Positions 7,323-16,339 are shown, numbered from the stretch's first letter. The stretch: DNA of 49,463 bases from an uncultured Succiniclasticum sp. (GCA_905235335.1 CAJOKZ010000001.1:1-49463); one strand, 5' to 3'. Notes: a model not told the origin generated them from the letters alone. Translations and numbers: made by a program.

Positions 7323-8869
7323 CAAACATATACGATATTATCAATGACCTGTACGTTGATGATGAAGGATGGAATCAGGTCCTGCGCCGGGATTATGCAG
7401 AGCAATTCATGCGTACGGAAGCGTTCCGTGGCGCATCGGACGATGACCTCCTGGAAATCTGGGGGCAGGTCATGTACCTGTTGATTTATTGCGGCAATAC
7501 ATCCTACAAGATTGGGGATCTGACCGCCGAAGATTTGATTTATTGTATCAGCTGGTGCCAAAGGAATATCGCTGATTTTGAGCTGAGCCACGATACTGTG
7601 GAACTATTCCTGTCTGTAATCGGACGCCTTCTGATATTTTTAAAACGAAAAAAAGCAATTTCCCATGATGACGCCGCCGAAAAATGTAAAGCAAAACTTC
7701 TGGGAAACGGTAAAAATTTAAAACTTTTCAGTGAAGACGGATCCCTTCCGGAAGAATATGAAAAGTACCGTATCAACCAGGAGCCGGATCTGGATACAAA
7801 GGTTTTCATGCAGTTAGGACAAAAGCTGTCCGATTTGTTCTGCATGATGCGAGACTATTTTAATGATGAAGAATTTCGGTTTGAACGACGGAGAGCCTGC
7901 ATCTCCTATTTTGGATCGGATTTGATACCGGACGGATCCAAAAATCCAGAACTGGAAGCCTCTTTCTGGGAATATTTCCTTTTCGATTTTCATTTATCTG
8001 ACACCAACCAGCGCCCTGTAGAAGCATTTTATGAGTATTACAGGAACCATCCTGATCCTTATTTCAAAAAAGACAATAAAGCGCTGACCAGACTGCTTGA
8101 AACGATGCAGAAAGTCCGTTTGATGGTCTTTATGATTGAGGGAGACGATGGAAACAGCTGGTATCGCTGCAGGGATTTCTTTACAGGTAGTATTTATGAA
8201 TTATCCTTGCCCCTGGATGACAGGACGGATACAACAGACCTGATCTGCATTGGCCATGTTTTTGAAGATGGCAACCTGATTACCGAATACCTGTGGAGCA
8301 TCTGTGTAAGGCCGCTGGCGCGCAAAGCTCTTTTAAAACGCTTTTCATCCTTTCTGGACTGGTACAGGGTTTCTGAACCTGATGCCGACTGGGAAGACTT
8401 CTGTATCCATAATACAGCGCTGATCACCCAGATGATCGGATCGGCCGGTGTACAGGATACGGTTATGGAACCCTTTCGCTGGTCGACAAACGTAAGAAAT
8501 TACAAACCATCCGAGGTAAAAGAGGACAATCCGGTTCATCAGTTTATCATCAGACTAAGCAAACTTCTCCATCTTTCCTGGAAAGACCGTAGAAACCTGG
8601 TCCAAATGTGGAGTGATTTTTATACACTCACACCGGTATCCTTCTGCAGCAACGATGAATATGTTGTCTGGGCATTGGCAGTTTTGGGAAATTATATGAC
8701 CCTGACTGAGACATTCCTGTTAGATATCGTATCTTATGCGGAAAAAACCAAAATTGAGGGATCCCGCATCCATGACAGAATGCAAATTATTCGTGCCGTT
8801 TTGAAATTGGAGCCTTTTGATCCGCGCTACTGTAATGAAAGCGCCTTGCTAAACATGATGTTTTCGTAA
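7319..8869 (+). CDS. Unrecognised 516-aa protein coupled to murB
   Basis: I do not recognise this 516-aa soluble protein. It overlaps the murB stop by four bases, so it is very likely expressed. It appears helical at both ends, is rich in aromatic and acidic residues, and has no signal peptide or membrane helix. The middle (about residues 210-330; WEYFLFDFHL, then CRDFFTGSIYEL and LICIGHVFEDGNLI) resembles by eye the central region of some proteins annotated as SEC-C metal-binding proteins, but no C-x-C SEC-C tail is present. The following gene encodes a separate zinc ribbon. Function is unknown; the operon position suggests a link to envelope growth or housekeeping only by association. Confidence 0.7.
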   Translation: MTNIYDIINDLYVDDEGWNQVLRRDYAEQFMRTEAFRGASDDDLLEIWGQVMYLLIYCGNTSYKIGDLTAEDLIYCISWCQRNIADFELSHDTVELFLSVIGRLLIFLKRKKAISHDDAAEKCKAKLLGNGKNLKLFSEDGSLPEEYEKYRINQEPDLDTKVFMQLGQKLSDLFCMMRDYFNDEEFRFERRRACISYFGSDLIPDGSKNPELEASFWEYFLFDFHLSDTNQRPVEAFYEYYRNHPDPYFKKDNKALTRLLETMQKVRLMVFMIEGDDGNSWYRCRDFFTGSIYELSLPLDDRTDTTDLICIGHVFEDGNLITEYLWSICVRPLARKALLKRFSSFLDWYRVSEPDADWEDFCIHNTALITQMIGSAGVQDTVMEPFRWSTNVRNYKPSEVKEDNPVHQFIIRLSKLLHLSWKDRRNLVQMWSDFYTLTPVSFCSNDEYVVWALAVLGNYMTLTETFLLDIVSYAEKTKIEGSRIHDRMQIIRAVLKLEPFDPRYCNESALLNMMFS

Positions 8870-8882
8870 GGGGGGAATCGAA

Positions 8883-9290
8883 GTGATATGTGAATTTTGC
8901 CAACATGAATTTGATGACAGCCTTACAGAATGTCCATATTGTCATAAACAGGTTGATTTCGAGCCGAAAAGCCTGACGCGGGAAGAAAGGGACAGTTTTT
9001 CTGGCACAACAATTGAAATAGATGGTTCAGGACGGAATGATGAAACTGACATGAACGGACAGTATCAGGAAAAAGGAAGCTTTCATGATACGGACCGGGA
9101 CTATGAAAACAGTGAAGAGTCTCCCGGCATTAAGATATACCGGCTTGGGGGCGGCCTGCTAACCTGGATTATCTTTGCGCTCATCGTCCTGGGTATTATC
9201 TTCTTTGTGCTGCCGGCATTTCTGTTTGTTGGATTAATCGGCACCGCCGCATTTTTCATCATTCTTTTCCTGTCAAAGTTGTTCCAATAG
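8883..9290 (+). CDS. Zinc-ribbon membrane protein of unknown function
   Basis: A 135-aa protein starting with GTG after a GGGGGG ribosome site. The first 22 residues contain CEFC and CPYC, a four-Cys zinc ribbon. A charged, probably disordered linker follows to about residue 90. The C-terminus has two closely spaced hydrophobic helices (about 92-115 and 117-134), so the ribbon would sit in the cytoplasm on a membrane anchor. Such zinc-ribbon plus membrane-hairpin proteins are common hypotheticals. It is probably in the same operon as the 516-aa protein, 13 nt upstream. Confidence 0.7.
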   Translation: MICEFCQHEFDDSLTECPYCHKQVDFEPKSLTREERDSFSGTTIEIDGSGRNDETDMNGQYQEKGSFHDTDRDYENSEESPGIKIYRLGGGLLTWIIFALIVLGIIFFVLPAFLFVGLIGTAAFFIILFLSKLFQ

Positions 9291-9444
9291 CATGGCAGGG
9301 AACCATAAAATAGCAAAACCGTAAACAATAAAATCTGTTACATTGTATAAATGAGTCCAAATATCATCGAACTCTTTCTAACTTGTAAAAGATTGACTCT
9401 CAAGGCGATAGTTAATTTGTTTTTTATGAAGGAGAAAATATATT

Positions 9445-10389
9445 ATGAAAAACCGTTTGTGTGAATTATTGGGGATCAGATATCCTATTATCCAGGGCGG
9501 TATGGCCTGGAGCAGCGATGGAACGCTGGCGGCGGCGGTGTCCAATGCCGGAGGCGCAGGCATCATCGGCAGCGGCGGCCGTACTACCGAATGGGTGGCA
9601 GAAGAAATAGCAAAAGCCAAAGAGCTTACGGATAAACCCTTTGGCGTGAATCTTATGCTGATGGCACCCAATGTGAATGAAATTGCTGAAGTGATATGCC
9701 GGGAGAAAGTGGCTTTTATTACTACCGGCGCCGGAAATCCGGTGCCGTGGATCAGCAGGATGCACGAAGCCGGTGTAAAGGTGATCCCGGTAGTCCCCAA
9801 TGTCAAGCTGGCAAAACGAATCGCCGCTTCCGGTGCCGATGCCATGGTAATTGAGGGCATGGAAGGGGGTGGCCACATCGGCAAGATGACATGCATGGCC
9901 CTTCTTTCCAATGTGCTGAGGGAAAAATATCCGATTCCTGTTCTCGCAGCAGGAGGAATTTCCGATGGCCGGGCAATGGCTGCCGCATTACTGATGGGGG
10001 CGGATGGCGTACAGATGGGAACCCGGTTCCTGTTGACCACGGAATGCCCTGTACATGAGCGGACAAAAGAAATGATCGTTAAGGCTACAGATACGGACTG
10101 TGTAGTTACAGGATATTCGAGAAATCTGGGCGTACGCTGCCTTGAAAATACCTTTACCCGCAAATACCTCGCTGCAGAGACCAGCGGCGCTCCAGATAAA
10201 ACGCTGATGGAAATGGGAACTGGAACAGCCCGTTTGGGTATGATGGAAGGGGACATTGAAAACGGAAGCGTCATGGCAGGGGAAAGCCTGAATGTATTAA
10301 ATGAAGTGCTTCCTTGCAGGGACGTCATTGAGAAAATCGTGACAGACGCCAATACCGCTCTTTCGGCTGCAGCCTGCATCAGGCTGTAA
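9445..10389 (+). CDS. fabK: Enoyl-[acyl-carrier-protein] reductase II (FabK), FMN-dependent
   Basis: A 314-aa TIM-barrel flavoprotein of the FabK/nitronate monooxygenase family, catalysing the last reduction of the fatty-acid elongation cycle with NAD(P)H. The N-terminal YPIIQGGMAW, GVNLML, the TTGAGNP strand, the catalytic His in GGGHIGKMT, and the FMN phosphate loops AAGGISDGRAM and GADGVQMGTRFL are all present. The GGHIG context favours FabK over nitronate monooxygenase. The ATG follows GAAGGAG. It is monocistronic here, without fabH, acpP or fabD beside it, which is less usual because fabK is often in the fab cluster. Confidence 0.87.
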   Translation: MKNRLCELLGIRYPIIQGGMAWSSDGTLAAAVSNAGGAGIIGSGGRTTEWVAEEIAKAKELTDKPFGVNLMLMAPNVNEIAEVICREKVAFITTGAGNPVPWISRMHEAGVKVIPVVPNVKLAKRIAASGADAMVIEGMEGGGHIGKMTCMALLSNVLREKYPIPVLAAGGISDGRAMAAALLMGADGVQMGTRFLLTTECPVHERTKEMIVKATDTDCVVTGYSRNLGVRCLENTFTRKYLAAETSGAPDKTLMEMGTGTARLGMMEGDIENGSVMAGESLNVLNEVLPCRDVIEKIVTDANTALSAAACIRL

Positions 10390-10476
10390 AGTAAATTTCC
10401 AGAAGGAACCGTGACGGTACGAACGTATCGGACCGGGATACGCTTTTATACATATGCAGATACGCATTAAAAAGAT

Positions 10477-10515
10477 ACGGCCATCGCTGACTCATTCTGC
10501 GTCAGCGATGGCCGT
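10477..10515 (-). terminator. Strong hairpin terminator between convergent fabK and the 3D-domain gene
   Basis: A perfect 15-bp inverted repeat (10477-10491 with 10501-10515) and a 9-nt loop. Read on the minus strand it is followed within a few bases by CTTTTT, so it should terminate the 3D-domain gene. It may also act on fabK, but without a good T tract on that side. Confidence 0.75.
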
Positions 10516-10534
10516 GACAGTTGGATACTAAATA

Positions 10535-11041
10535 TCAGGGTTTCGCCTGCGGTTTAAACACAGCAGCTGCCTGTGGACTTCCGGACCCGGAATGTGTTTT
10601 CGCAGTTCCTGTCTGTTTTGCCGTCGGTTTCTTTATTTCCTTATTTGCCGATGAGGTGTTACCGCCAGTTTCCGCATTTTCCCGGGCTGCTTCCCCGGAT
10701 TTGTTTTTTCCCGGAATCTTTAGGTGTTCGTCATCCGGTGTGAAAACCTGTACCTTTGCTTCCTTGCGGCCAAATTCCAGTGCTTTTTTATAGGATTCCA
10801 TAAAAATATCCACATGGCGGTTTTTGCTTGGATGCATGCGGTCCTGAACGTAGTACTTATGGCCGTCATAAATTATGACGCTCCCCAGCGGGACAAAATT
10901 GGCGGCGCAGGTATATCCTTCCCTGGCTTTTGCACCGCTGGCTGTAGTACGTGATCCTGTCTCGTGAGGCGTGTAGGCTGACATAGATACGGTGGTCCAG
11001 AAAACAGCAGTCAGTGAAATAAAACGGTAAAATGAATTCAT
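10535..11041 (-). CDS. Exported 3D-domain protein with a low-complexity basic tail
   Basis: A 168-aa secreted protein. The N-terminal 22 residues look like a signal peptide. The 3D (Asp-Asp-Asp) domain, a double-psi beta barrel related to lytic transglycosylase MltA and RlpA, spans about residues 22-97: SAYTPHETG, TASGAKAREG, CAANFVPLGSVIIYDG, YYVQDRMH, HVDIFM. In YabE/YocH-type proteins this domain cleaves glycan strands. The last 65 residues are rich in Lys, Gly, Ser, Thr and Pro, with no fold evident. The frame extends to a TTG at 11059, but the ATG at 11041 has GGAG seven bases upstream and is chosen. A perfect hairpin follows the stop. Confidence 0.83.
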   Translation of the reverse strand: MNSFYRFISLTAVFWTTVSMSAYTPHETGSRTTASGAKAREGYTCAANFVPLGSVIIYDGHKYYVQDRMHPSKNRHVDIFMESYKKALEFGRKEAKVQVFTPDDEHLKIPGKNKSGEAARENAETGGNTSSANKEIKKPTAKQTGTAKTHSGSGSPQAAAVFKPQAKP

Positions 11042-11157
11042 AATCATACTCCGATTCAATAATCAATGCAGAACAGAACCGGCGGTTCATGTTCTTTCAA
11101 CCATCAGCAAACACCGGCAGCCATAAAATCAATAGGGAAGGGCGCTACGGAAATCTT

Positions 11158-13074
11158 CTAAAACAAGCGTTCCTGCAGCAGAAGTTTTTCCTTCATGACT
11201 TTGTACTCCGTCGAAAAATAGGATGTCATCTGGGATTCCCGGAAATCGGTGCCGAAAGCTCTTCTGCTCAGGCTCAGTATCGGCGGAGCCTGGATACGCT
11301 TGGCTACCGCAAGACCGGTAAACAGGGAGTACCAGTACTCAAGATCCTGACAAAAAGCCTTATGACTCGGAAAGATGCGGGCCACGGTACCATCCACGCA
11401 TCCCAGGAATTTTTCAAGGCTGTGGTTCATATAATGCCTTATTATTTCTGCAGGAGAAGCCTTGTCCCAGTTTTCCACAAAAGATCGCAGCAAATAGTCG
11501 TGATATTCGTAAATCAACGGATCCCCGCCAGTTCCCACGGTCTGCTCTTCTGAAAGTTCCGCGCTGGGACGAATGGAGAATATCTTTTCCGGAATCACTT
11601 CTGTTTTGAACACCTTTTCGTTTATATACCGACCCAGGGCATAGACTTGATATTTCCATAAATCGCCAAGAGGACAAAACAATCCAATGAGGTCGCCGTA
11701 AAACGTCCCGTATCCAACCGCGATCTCTGCTTTGTTGGCATTACAGCTTACACCGCCTTTAAATGCGGCGGAAAAGCCTGCCAAAATCCTGGAACCACGA
11801 TCCCGCGCCTGGATATTTTCATAAATCAGTCCGTTTAATTCCACCTTGAAATCGCGATTGGAAGAGTAATTGTGAATCGGGGTATAAAGCTGTTCCACTG
11901 TATTGGACACACTTTCGTTGATCGGTACAATGGTGTAGCAGCATTTCAGGTTTTCCGCCAGCTGCTGGGCCAGATTCTTGGTCAGCTCCGAATTATAGCG
12001 GCTGGGCATATTCACCAAAAGGACCTGCTGTGGTCCCAGAATATCCGTAAAAAGTGCTGCCGCAACTGCAGAATCAATGCCTCCGGAAGCGCCAAGGACC
12101 ATTCGGCGGATTCCGGTTTGTTTAAGAAACTGTTCTGTTCCGTAACGGATGGTCCTATAGACGATTTCTGCCTCGTCATCCTCAGTGACAATCATCTCAT
12201 CTTCTGCTGAGCGTGCCCGAATTTTTTCGTTCTCCCTGTCCCAGGAAAATATCAGCAACTTTTCTTCAAACATGGGTGCTGCTGCCTTTACCATGCCGTC
12301 CGGACCGTAGACACAGCTCTGCCCGTCGAATGCAAAGATATTTTTTCCTGTATTTTGGACGCCGGTCTGGTTACAGTAGACCAGCGGCAGATGAAGGTCT
12401 TTGGCCTGCTGGCCGAAAATCCGGTGACGCTTTTGGTTTTTTTCCAGCGTAAACGGAGAACTTGAAATATTGCATAAAATTTCTGCGCCGTCTTGCTTTA
12501 GCAGGGCCGGTACGGATACCGGATAGTTTTCAGTCCAGCCGTCCTCGCAGATCAAAATGCCTATCCTGTATTCTTTCCCCTGAATGGTAACGGGAACCGG
12601 ACCCCATCCGTTTTTCAGGGAGATCCTCCTGTCCTTCATAAGGGTTTCCTGTCCGGAAAAATATCTGGGATCATCAAACTGGCGATAGGAGGGCAGCATT
12701 GTTTTGGCGACAAAATCGAGCCCCTGTCCGGTAGGGATCAGTTTCCCGTCCCGGGCAACAAAGGCGGCGTTGTATTTGCGCACATGCCCGTCCCGGTTTT
12801 TCCTTCTCCAGTCCACCGCCACATTCCCGAATACCACGGTGATTCCCTGGGAAGCTCCGATGATCTGTTGACCGAAAGTCTCGCAGTCCTTCAGGAAGTC
12901 ACTCTGTTCCCACAAGTCACCGACAAGATACCCCGGAACCGCCAGTTCAGGCAGCAGTAAAAGGTCAACGTCCTCATTCCGTGCGCGGCTGATCATGCGC
13001 AATATATTTTGGGTGTTCAGGTCTGGACGTCCCGATATAATTTCCAGTTGTCCGCAGGCAATTTTTATCGCCAT
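11158..13074 (-). CDS. nadE: Glutamine-dependent NAD+ synthetase
   Basis: A 638-aa two-domain enzyme that makes NAD+ from deamido-NAD+ with ATP and glutamine. Residues about 1-270 form a nitrilase-type glutaminase domain with catalytic Glu in LLLPELAVPGY, Lys near GLDFVAKTMLP and Cys in ILICEDGW. The C-terminal synthetase domain has the PP-loop LGASGGIDSAVAAAL near residue 330, and SRILAGFSAAFKGG with downstream substrate residues. It is the long glutaminase-fused form rather than the NH3-only form. An ATG at 13074 with AGAAGG upstream is preferred over a GTG two codons earlier. It is transcribed divergently from ybaK. Confidence 0.95.
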   Translation of the reverse strand: MAIKIACGQLEIISGRPDLNTQNILRMISRARNEDVDLLLLPELAVPGYLVGDLWEQSDFLKDCETFGQQIIGASQGITVVFGNVAVDWRRKNRDGHVRKYNAAFVARDGKLIPTGQGLDFVAKTMLPSYRQFDDPRYFSGQETLMKDRRISLKNGWGPVPVTIQGKEYRIGILICEDGWTENYPVSVPALLKQDGAEILCNISSSPFTLEKNQKRHRIFGQQAKDLHLPLVYCNQTGVQNTGKNIFAFDGQSCVYGPDGMVKAAAPMFEEKLLIFSWDRENEKIRARSAEDEMIVTEDDEAEIVYRTIRYGTEQFLKQTGIRRMVLGASGGIDSAVAAALFTDILGPQQVLLVNMPSRYNSELTKNLAQQLAENLKCCYTIVPINESVSNTVEQLYTPIHNYSSNRDFKVELNGLIYENIQARDRGSRILAGFSAAFKGGVSCNANKAEIAVGYGTFYGDLIGLFCPLGDLWKYQVYALGRYINEKVFKTEVIPEKIFSIRPSAELSEEQTVGTGGDPLIYEYHDYLLRSFVENWDKASPAEIIRHYMNHSLEKFLGCVDGTVARIFPSHKAFCQDLEYWYSLFTGLAVAKRIQAPPILSLSRRAFGTDFRESQMTSYFSTEYKVMKEKLLLQERLF

Positions 13075-13284
13075 CTGCACAGCCTTCTTTCTGTTATGAT
13101 CTATTAAATTTATTTGGCCCGGTTTCTATACCCGTTATCCGTTTCTTTTAAATTATAGCAGAGATATTTGCGTTTTTCCATATTTTAGTTTACTATATAT
13201 AATCGCAGGAGGATATAATTTGATGAAATATCTTTATGGGAATCAGACAAGATATCCTTTTGAAAATCACAGGAGACATCTTCC

Positions 13285-13767
13285 ATGAAAAAGACAAAAA
13301 AAACTAATGCTGCACGCATACTTGATGAACTTCATATCCAATATGAACTGAAGACCTATCCTGTGGACGAGGATCATCTGGATGCGGTCCATGTTGCAAA
13401 AGAGGTCGGAATGCCTCCGGATCAGGTATTCAAAACGCTCTGCGTGCGAGGGGATAAAACCGGTGTGCTTTTTGCTGTTATTCCCGGAAACGGGGAGCTG
13501 GACCTTAAAAAACTGGCCAGGGAAAGCGGAAACAAGCGGTGTGAAATGGTCCATCTGAAAGAGGTCCTTCCGCTGACGGGATACATTCGAGGCGGCTGCT
13601 CACCGTTGGGAGCAAAAAAGGATTATCCGGTATATATTGATGAAACATGTAACCGGTTTTCCGTTATTGCCATCAGCGCAGGCATGCGGGGTATGCAGAT
13701 ACTGGCCGCTCCGGAAGATCTTATCAGGGCAGCCCGGGCGACAGCTGTTTCCCTGACCGCCGTATAA
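13285..13767 (+). CDS. ybaK: Cys-tRNA(Pro)/Cys-tRNA(Cys) deacylase YbaK
   Basis: A 160-aa free-standing editing protein of the YbaK/EbsC family that hydrolyses Cys-tRNA(Pro) made by ProRS in error. Characteristic segments are [16 protein letters not shown], the conserved Lys in [12 protein letters not shown], the [15 protein letters not shown] stretch, [14 protein letters not shown] and [16 protein letters not shown] at 13271 gives its ribosome site. Its partner ProRS (24418) and a tRNA-Pro (47414) are in the same window. A 21-codon leader frame ends on its start codon (see findings). Confidence 0.93.
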   Translation: MKKTKKTNAARILDELHIQYELKTYPVDEDHLDAVHVAKEVGMPPDQVFKTLCVRGDKTGVLFAVIPGNGELDLKKLARESGNKRCEMVHLKEVLPLTGYIRGGCSPLGAKKDYPVYIDETCNRFSVIAISAGMRGMQILAAPEDLIRAARATAVSLTAV

Positions 13768-13817
13768 AACCGAACGTGTACAACCTAAATCATGTTGTTA
13801 GACAAGGAGAATCAATC

Positions 13818-15329
13818 ATGTTATTTGTAAGTACGAGAGGGCAAGCCGGAAAGGTATCTTCTGCCCATGCGATCAAGAACGGTCTTGCTGCTGACGGAGG
13901 ACTTTTTGTACCACAGAGTTTTCCTGAGCTTTCTTTAGATGAAATCCTGAGCATGCATACGCTGCCTTATGACCAAAGCGCCGTCAGAATACTGGGGCTT
14001 TTCCTGACGGATTACACGGTTTCGGAACTGGCGGAAAGCGCAGCATTGGCGTATTCACCGGAAAAATTCGGCGCTGACCCGGCGCCGCTGCGCAGAGTGG
14101 CAGAAAATACCGACGTGCTGGAATTATGGCACGGGCCCACCATGGCATTTAAGGATATTGCACTGCAGATTTTGCCACATCTTATGACCAGGGCGCAGGC
14201 CAAAACCGGGGCGGATACACGGATTGTTATCCTGGCTGCTACTTCCGGTGACACGGGAAAAGCCGCGCTGGAAGGATTTGCGGATGTTCCCGGAACAGAG
14301 ATCGTCGTATTTTACCCGGATGACGGTGTTAGCCAGATCCAAAAACTGCAGATGATAACCCAGAAAGGAAAAAACACCCGTGTCTTTGGGATAAAAGGAA
14401 ATTTCGATGATGCCCAGCGGGGTGTCAAGGAAATTTTCAGTAATACGGAACTGGAAAAGGAGATTGGGGAATACGGATGGGTATTCTCTTCTGCCAACTC
14501 CATCAACTGGGGTAGACTGGCGCCCCAGATTACCTATTATTTCAAGGCTTATGCGGATGCGGTAGCCAATAATCGTATCAGCCCGGGTGAAAAAGTCATC
14601 TTTTCTGTTCCCACCGGCAATTTTGGTGATATTCTGGCAGGCTATTACGCTAAAAAGATGGGCCTTCCTGTGGAACGCTTCATCTGCGCTTCCAATTCCA
14701 ACAACGTCCTGACAGATTTTATCAATACAGGTCTGTACAATAAAGTCAGAACACTGAACAAGACCATATCCCCGTCAATGGATATTTTGGTATCCAGCAA
14801 TCTGGAGCGTCTGTTGTTTGATTTGGCTGACAAGGACGCGGAACAGGTGTCGGAATGGATGAACCAGCTAAACGGGGAAGGAATCTATAAAGTCCCCCGG
14901 GAACTGGTTGAAAAGGTGCAGGATACATTTTTTGCCGCCTGGGTCGATGAGGAAGAAACCATCGAAACCATTGGAAAGGTTTATAACGACCATGAATACA
15001 TTTTGGATCCTCACACAGCGGTAGCTTGGAGGGCGGCAATAAAATACCGTCTGCTGACCAGCGACAACAGATATATTATCGTCCTGTCCACGGCCAGCCC
15101 TTATAAATTCTGCAGTTCAGTCCTGAAAGGGATGGGCAGGGCAGAAGGGCTGGAGGAAAGCAATCCCTTTGACGCGGTCCGCAGACTTTCGGAAAATACC
15201 GGAATGCCAGTACCGAAGCAGGTTACAGCTTTGGCTGAAGCCCCGGTATTGCATAAGGAAGTAATCGATGCAGACAAAATGGCCCTGAATATCAAGAACG
15301 CCCTTGGAATTCCAGTGGAAAATTTTTAA
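13818..15329 (+). CDS. thrC: Threonine synthase
   Basis: A 503-aa PLP enzyme converting O-phosphohomoserine to threonine. It is the long form, starting with the typical LFVSTRGQA motif. PLP-binding Lys lies in HGPTMAFKDIALQ, the phosphate-binding stretch is ATSGDTGKAALEGF, and SANSINWGRLAPQ and VPTGNFGDILAGYYAKKMGLP follow. The frame is open to 13776, but the ATG at 13818 has AAGGAGA at a good distance and the family N-terminus. The other two enzymes of the branch, hom and thrB, are 30 kb away, so the pathway is split. Confidence 0.96.
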   Translation: MLFVSTRGQAGKVSSAHAIKNGLAADGGLFVPQSFPELSLDEILSMHTLPYDQSAVRILGLFLTDYTVSELAESAALAYSPEKFGADPAPLRRVAENTDVLELWHGPTMAFKDIALQILPHLMTRAQAKTGADTRIVILAATSGDTGKAALEGFADVPGTEIVVFYPDDGVSQIQKLQMITQKGKNTRVFGIKGNFDDAQRGVKEIFSNTELEKEIGEYGWVFSSANSINWGRLAPQITYYFKAYADAVANNRISPGEKVIFSVPTGNFGDILAGYYAKKMGLPVERFICASNSNNVLTDFINTGLYNKVRTLNKTISPSMDILVSSNLERLLFDLADKDAEQVSEWMNQLNGEGIYKVPRELVEKVQDTFFAAWVDEEETIETIGKVYNDHEYILDPHTAVAWRAAIKYRLLTSDNRYIIVLSTASPYKFCSSVLKGMGRAEGLEESNPFDAVRRLSENTGMPVPKQVTALAEAPVLHKEVIDADKMALNIKNALGIPVENF

Positions 15330-15336
15330 AAAAAAC

Positions 15337-15365
15337 TTGCCCGTTCACATTGACTGTGATATAAT
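15337..15365 (+). promoter_or_regulatory. Promoter of rpsB
   Basis: TTGCCC at 15337-15342, a 17-nt spacer and a perfect TATAAT at 15360-15365 with an extended -10 TGA. It lies 8 nt after the thrC stop and gives a leader of about 100 nt. Confidence 0.8.
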
Positions 15366-15371
15366 TCTTCA

Positions 15372-15456
15372 AGTGTTCAATACACACGCAGTTGGATGGG
15401 ACCTGTCTGCGAGAGCAGTAAACCCGTATATTGAAGAAAACTGCGGAGGAAAAAAC
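15372..15456 (+). promoter_or_regulatory. Candidate structured 5' leader of rpsB
   Basis: Between the promoter and the ribosome site of rpsB, CGCAG at 15387 can pair with CTGCG at 15407. Alternatively CTGC at 15407 can pair with GCAG at 15415 around a GAGA tetraloop. Two mutually exclusive pairings next to a ribosomal-protein gene suggest autoregulation by S2, but this is inference from short helices. Confidence 0.35.
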
Positions 15457-15469
15457 AGGAGGAAAGAAA

Positions 15470-16210
15470 ATGAGTAGCATTATTTCAATGAAGCAACTGC
15501 TGGAAGCGGGTGTACATTTCGGACATCAGACCCGCCGCTGGAACCCCAAGATGGCGAAGTATATCTTCACCGAACGCAACGGTATCTACATCATTGATCT
15601 GCAGAAGACCGTTAAAAAAGTTGATGAAGCATATAACTTCATCCGCGAGACTGCACAGAACGGAGGGACTGTGCTGTTTGTAGGCACCAAGAAACAGGCA
15701 CAGGAAGCCATACGGGAAGAAGCCCTTCGTTGCAACCAGTTCTATGTGAACGAACGCTGGCTGGGCGGTATGATGACCAACTTTAAGACCATCCAGAAAC
15801 GGGTTGCCCGCCTGCGTCAGCTGGAAAAGATGGAAGAAGACGGAACATTTGATGTTCTGCCCAAAAAGGAAGTCTTGGGCCTTCGCCATGAAATGGAAAA
15901 ACTGAACAAGAACCTGGGCGGTATCAAGGACATGAAAAAACTGCCCGCAGCCCTGTTTGTGGTCGACCCCCGCAAAGAACATATCGCCGTGCTGGAAGCA
16001 CGCAAATTAAATATTCCTATCGTTGCTACCGTTGATACCAACTGCGATCCTGACGAAGTGGATTTCGTGATTCCTGCCAATGACGATGCAATCCGTGCTG
16101 TCCGCCTGCTGGCAAGCAAGATGGCAGATGCGGTGCTGGAAGGCCGTCAGGGACAACAGACTGCAGAAGCTGAAGTTCCGGCAGAACCGGCTGAAACTGA
16201 GGCTGAATAA
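15470..16210 (+). CDS. rpsB: 30S ribosomal protein S2
   Basis: A 246-aa ribosomal protein of the small subunit, needed for S1 docking and mRNA binding. Typical S2 segments are [23 protein letters not shown] at the start, [27 protein letters not shown], and [22 protein letters not shown] with DTNCDPD. The tail (about 230-246) is rich in Glu, Ala and Pro, as often seen. The start at 15470 is chosen over an open frame back to 15431 because AGGAGG lies at 15458 and because of the family N-terminus. A strong promoter and a terminator bracket it. Confidence 0.98.
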   Translation: MSSIISMKQLLEAGVHFGHQTRRWNPKMAKYIFTERNGIYIIDLQKTVKKVDEAYNFIRETAQNGGTVLFVGTKKQAQEAIREEALRCNQFYVNERWLGGMMTNFKTIQKRVARLRQLEKMEEDGTFDVLPKKEVLGLRHEMEKLNKNLGGIKDMKKLPAALFVVDPRKEHIAVLEARKLNIPIVATVDTNCDPDEVDFVIPANDDAIRAVRLLASKMADAVLEGRQGQQTAEAEVPAEPAETEAE

Positions 16211-16256
16211 TTTTAAACCATGGTTTGGGAGCCACGGACAACCGGAACATGAACTG

Positions 16257-16287
16257 AAAAGGGAACCCGCAGCGGTTCCCTTTATTT
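16257..16287 (+). terminator. Terminator or attenuator between rpsB and tsf
   Basis: GGGAACC at 16261-16267 pairs with GGTTCCC at 16274-16280 around CGCAGC. The stem is extended by flanking A and T bases and followed by TTTATTT. It probably lowers tsf transcription relative to rpsB. Confidence 0.75.
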
Positions 16288-16339
16288 AAACTACGGATAT
16301 ATTATATTCAAACATCAATAATACAGGAGGGTTTATTCT

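Noticed and set aside
9393..9418. Promoter before fabK (TTGACT with a weak -10)
   Set aside because: The spacing to any -10-like box is wrong (14 nt) or the box is poor; not listed.
9445..10389. Nitronate monooxygenase as the name for the flavoprotein
   Set aside because: The GGGHIGKMT and surrounding motifs match FabK better; the alternative cannot be fully excluded.
10521..10793. 90-codon plus-strand open frame opposite the 3D-domain gene
   Set aside because: Antisense to the low-complexity tail of a supported gene, starting inside the next gene's region without a ribosome site.
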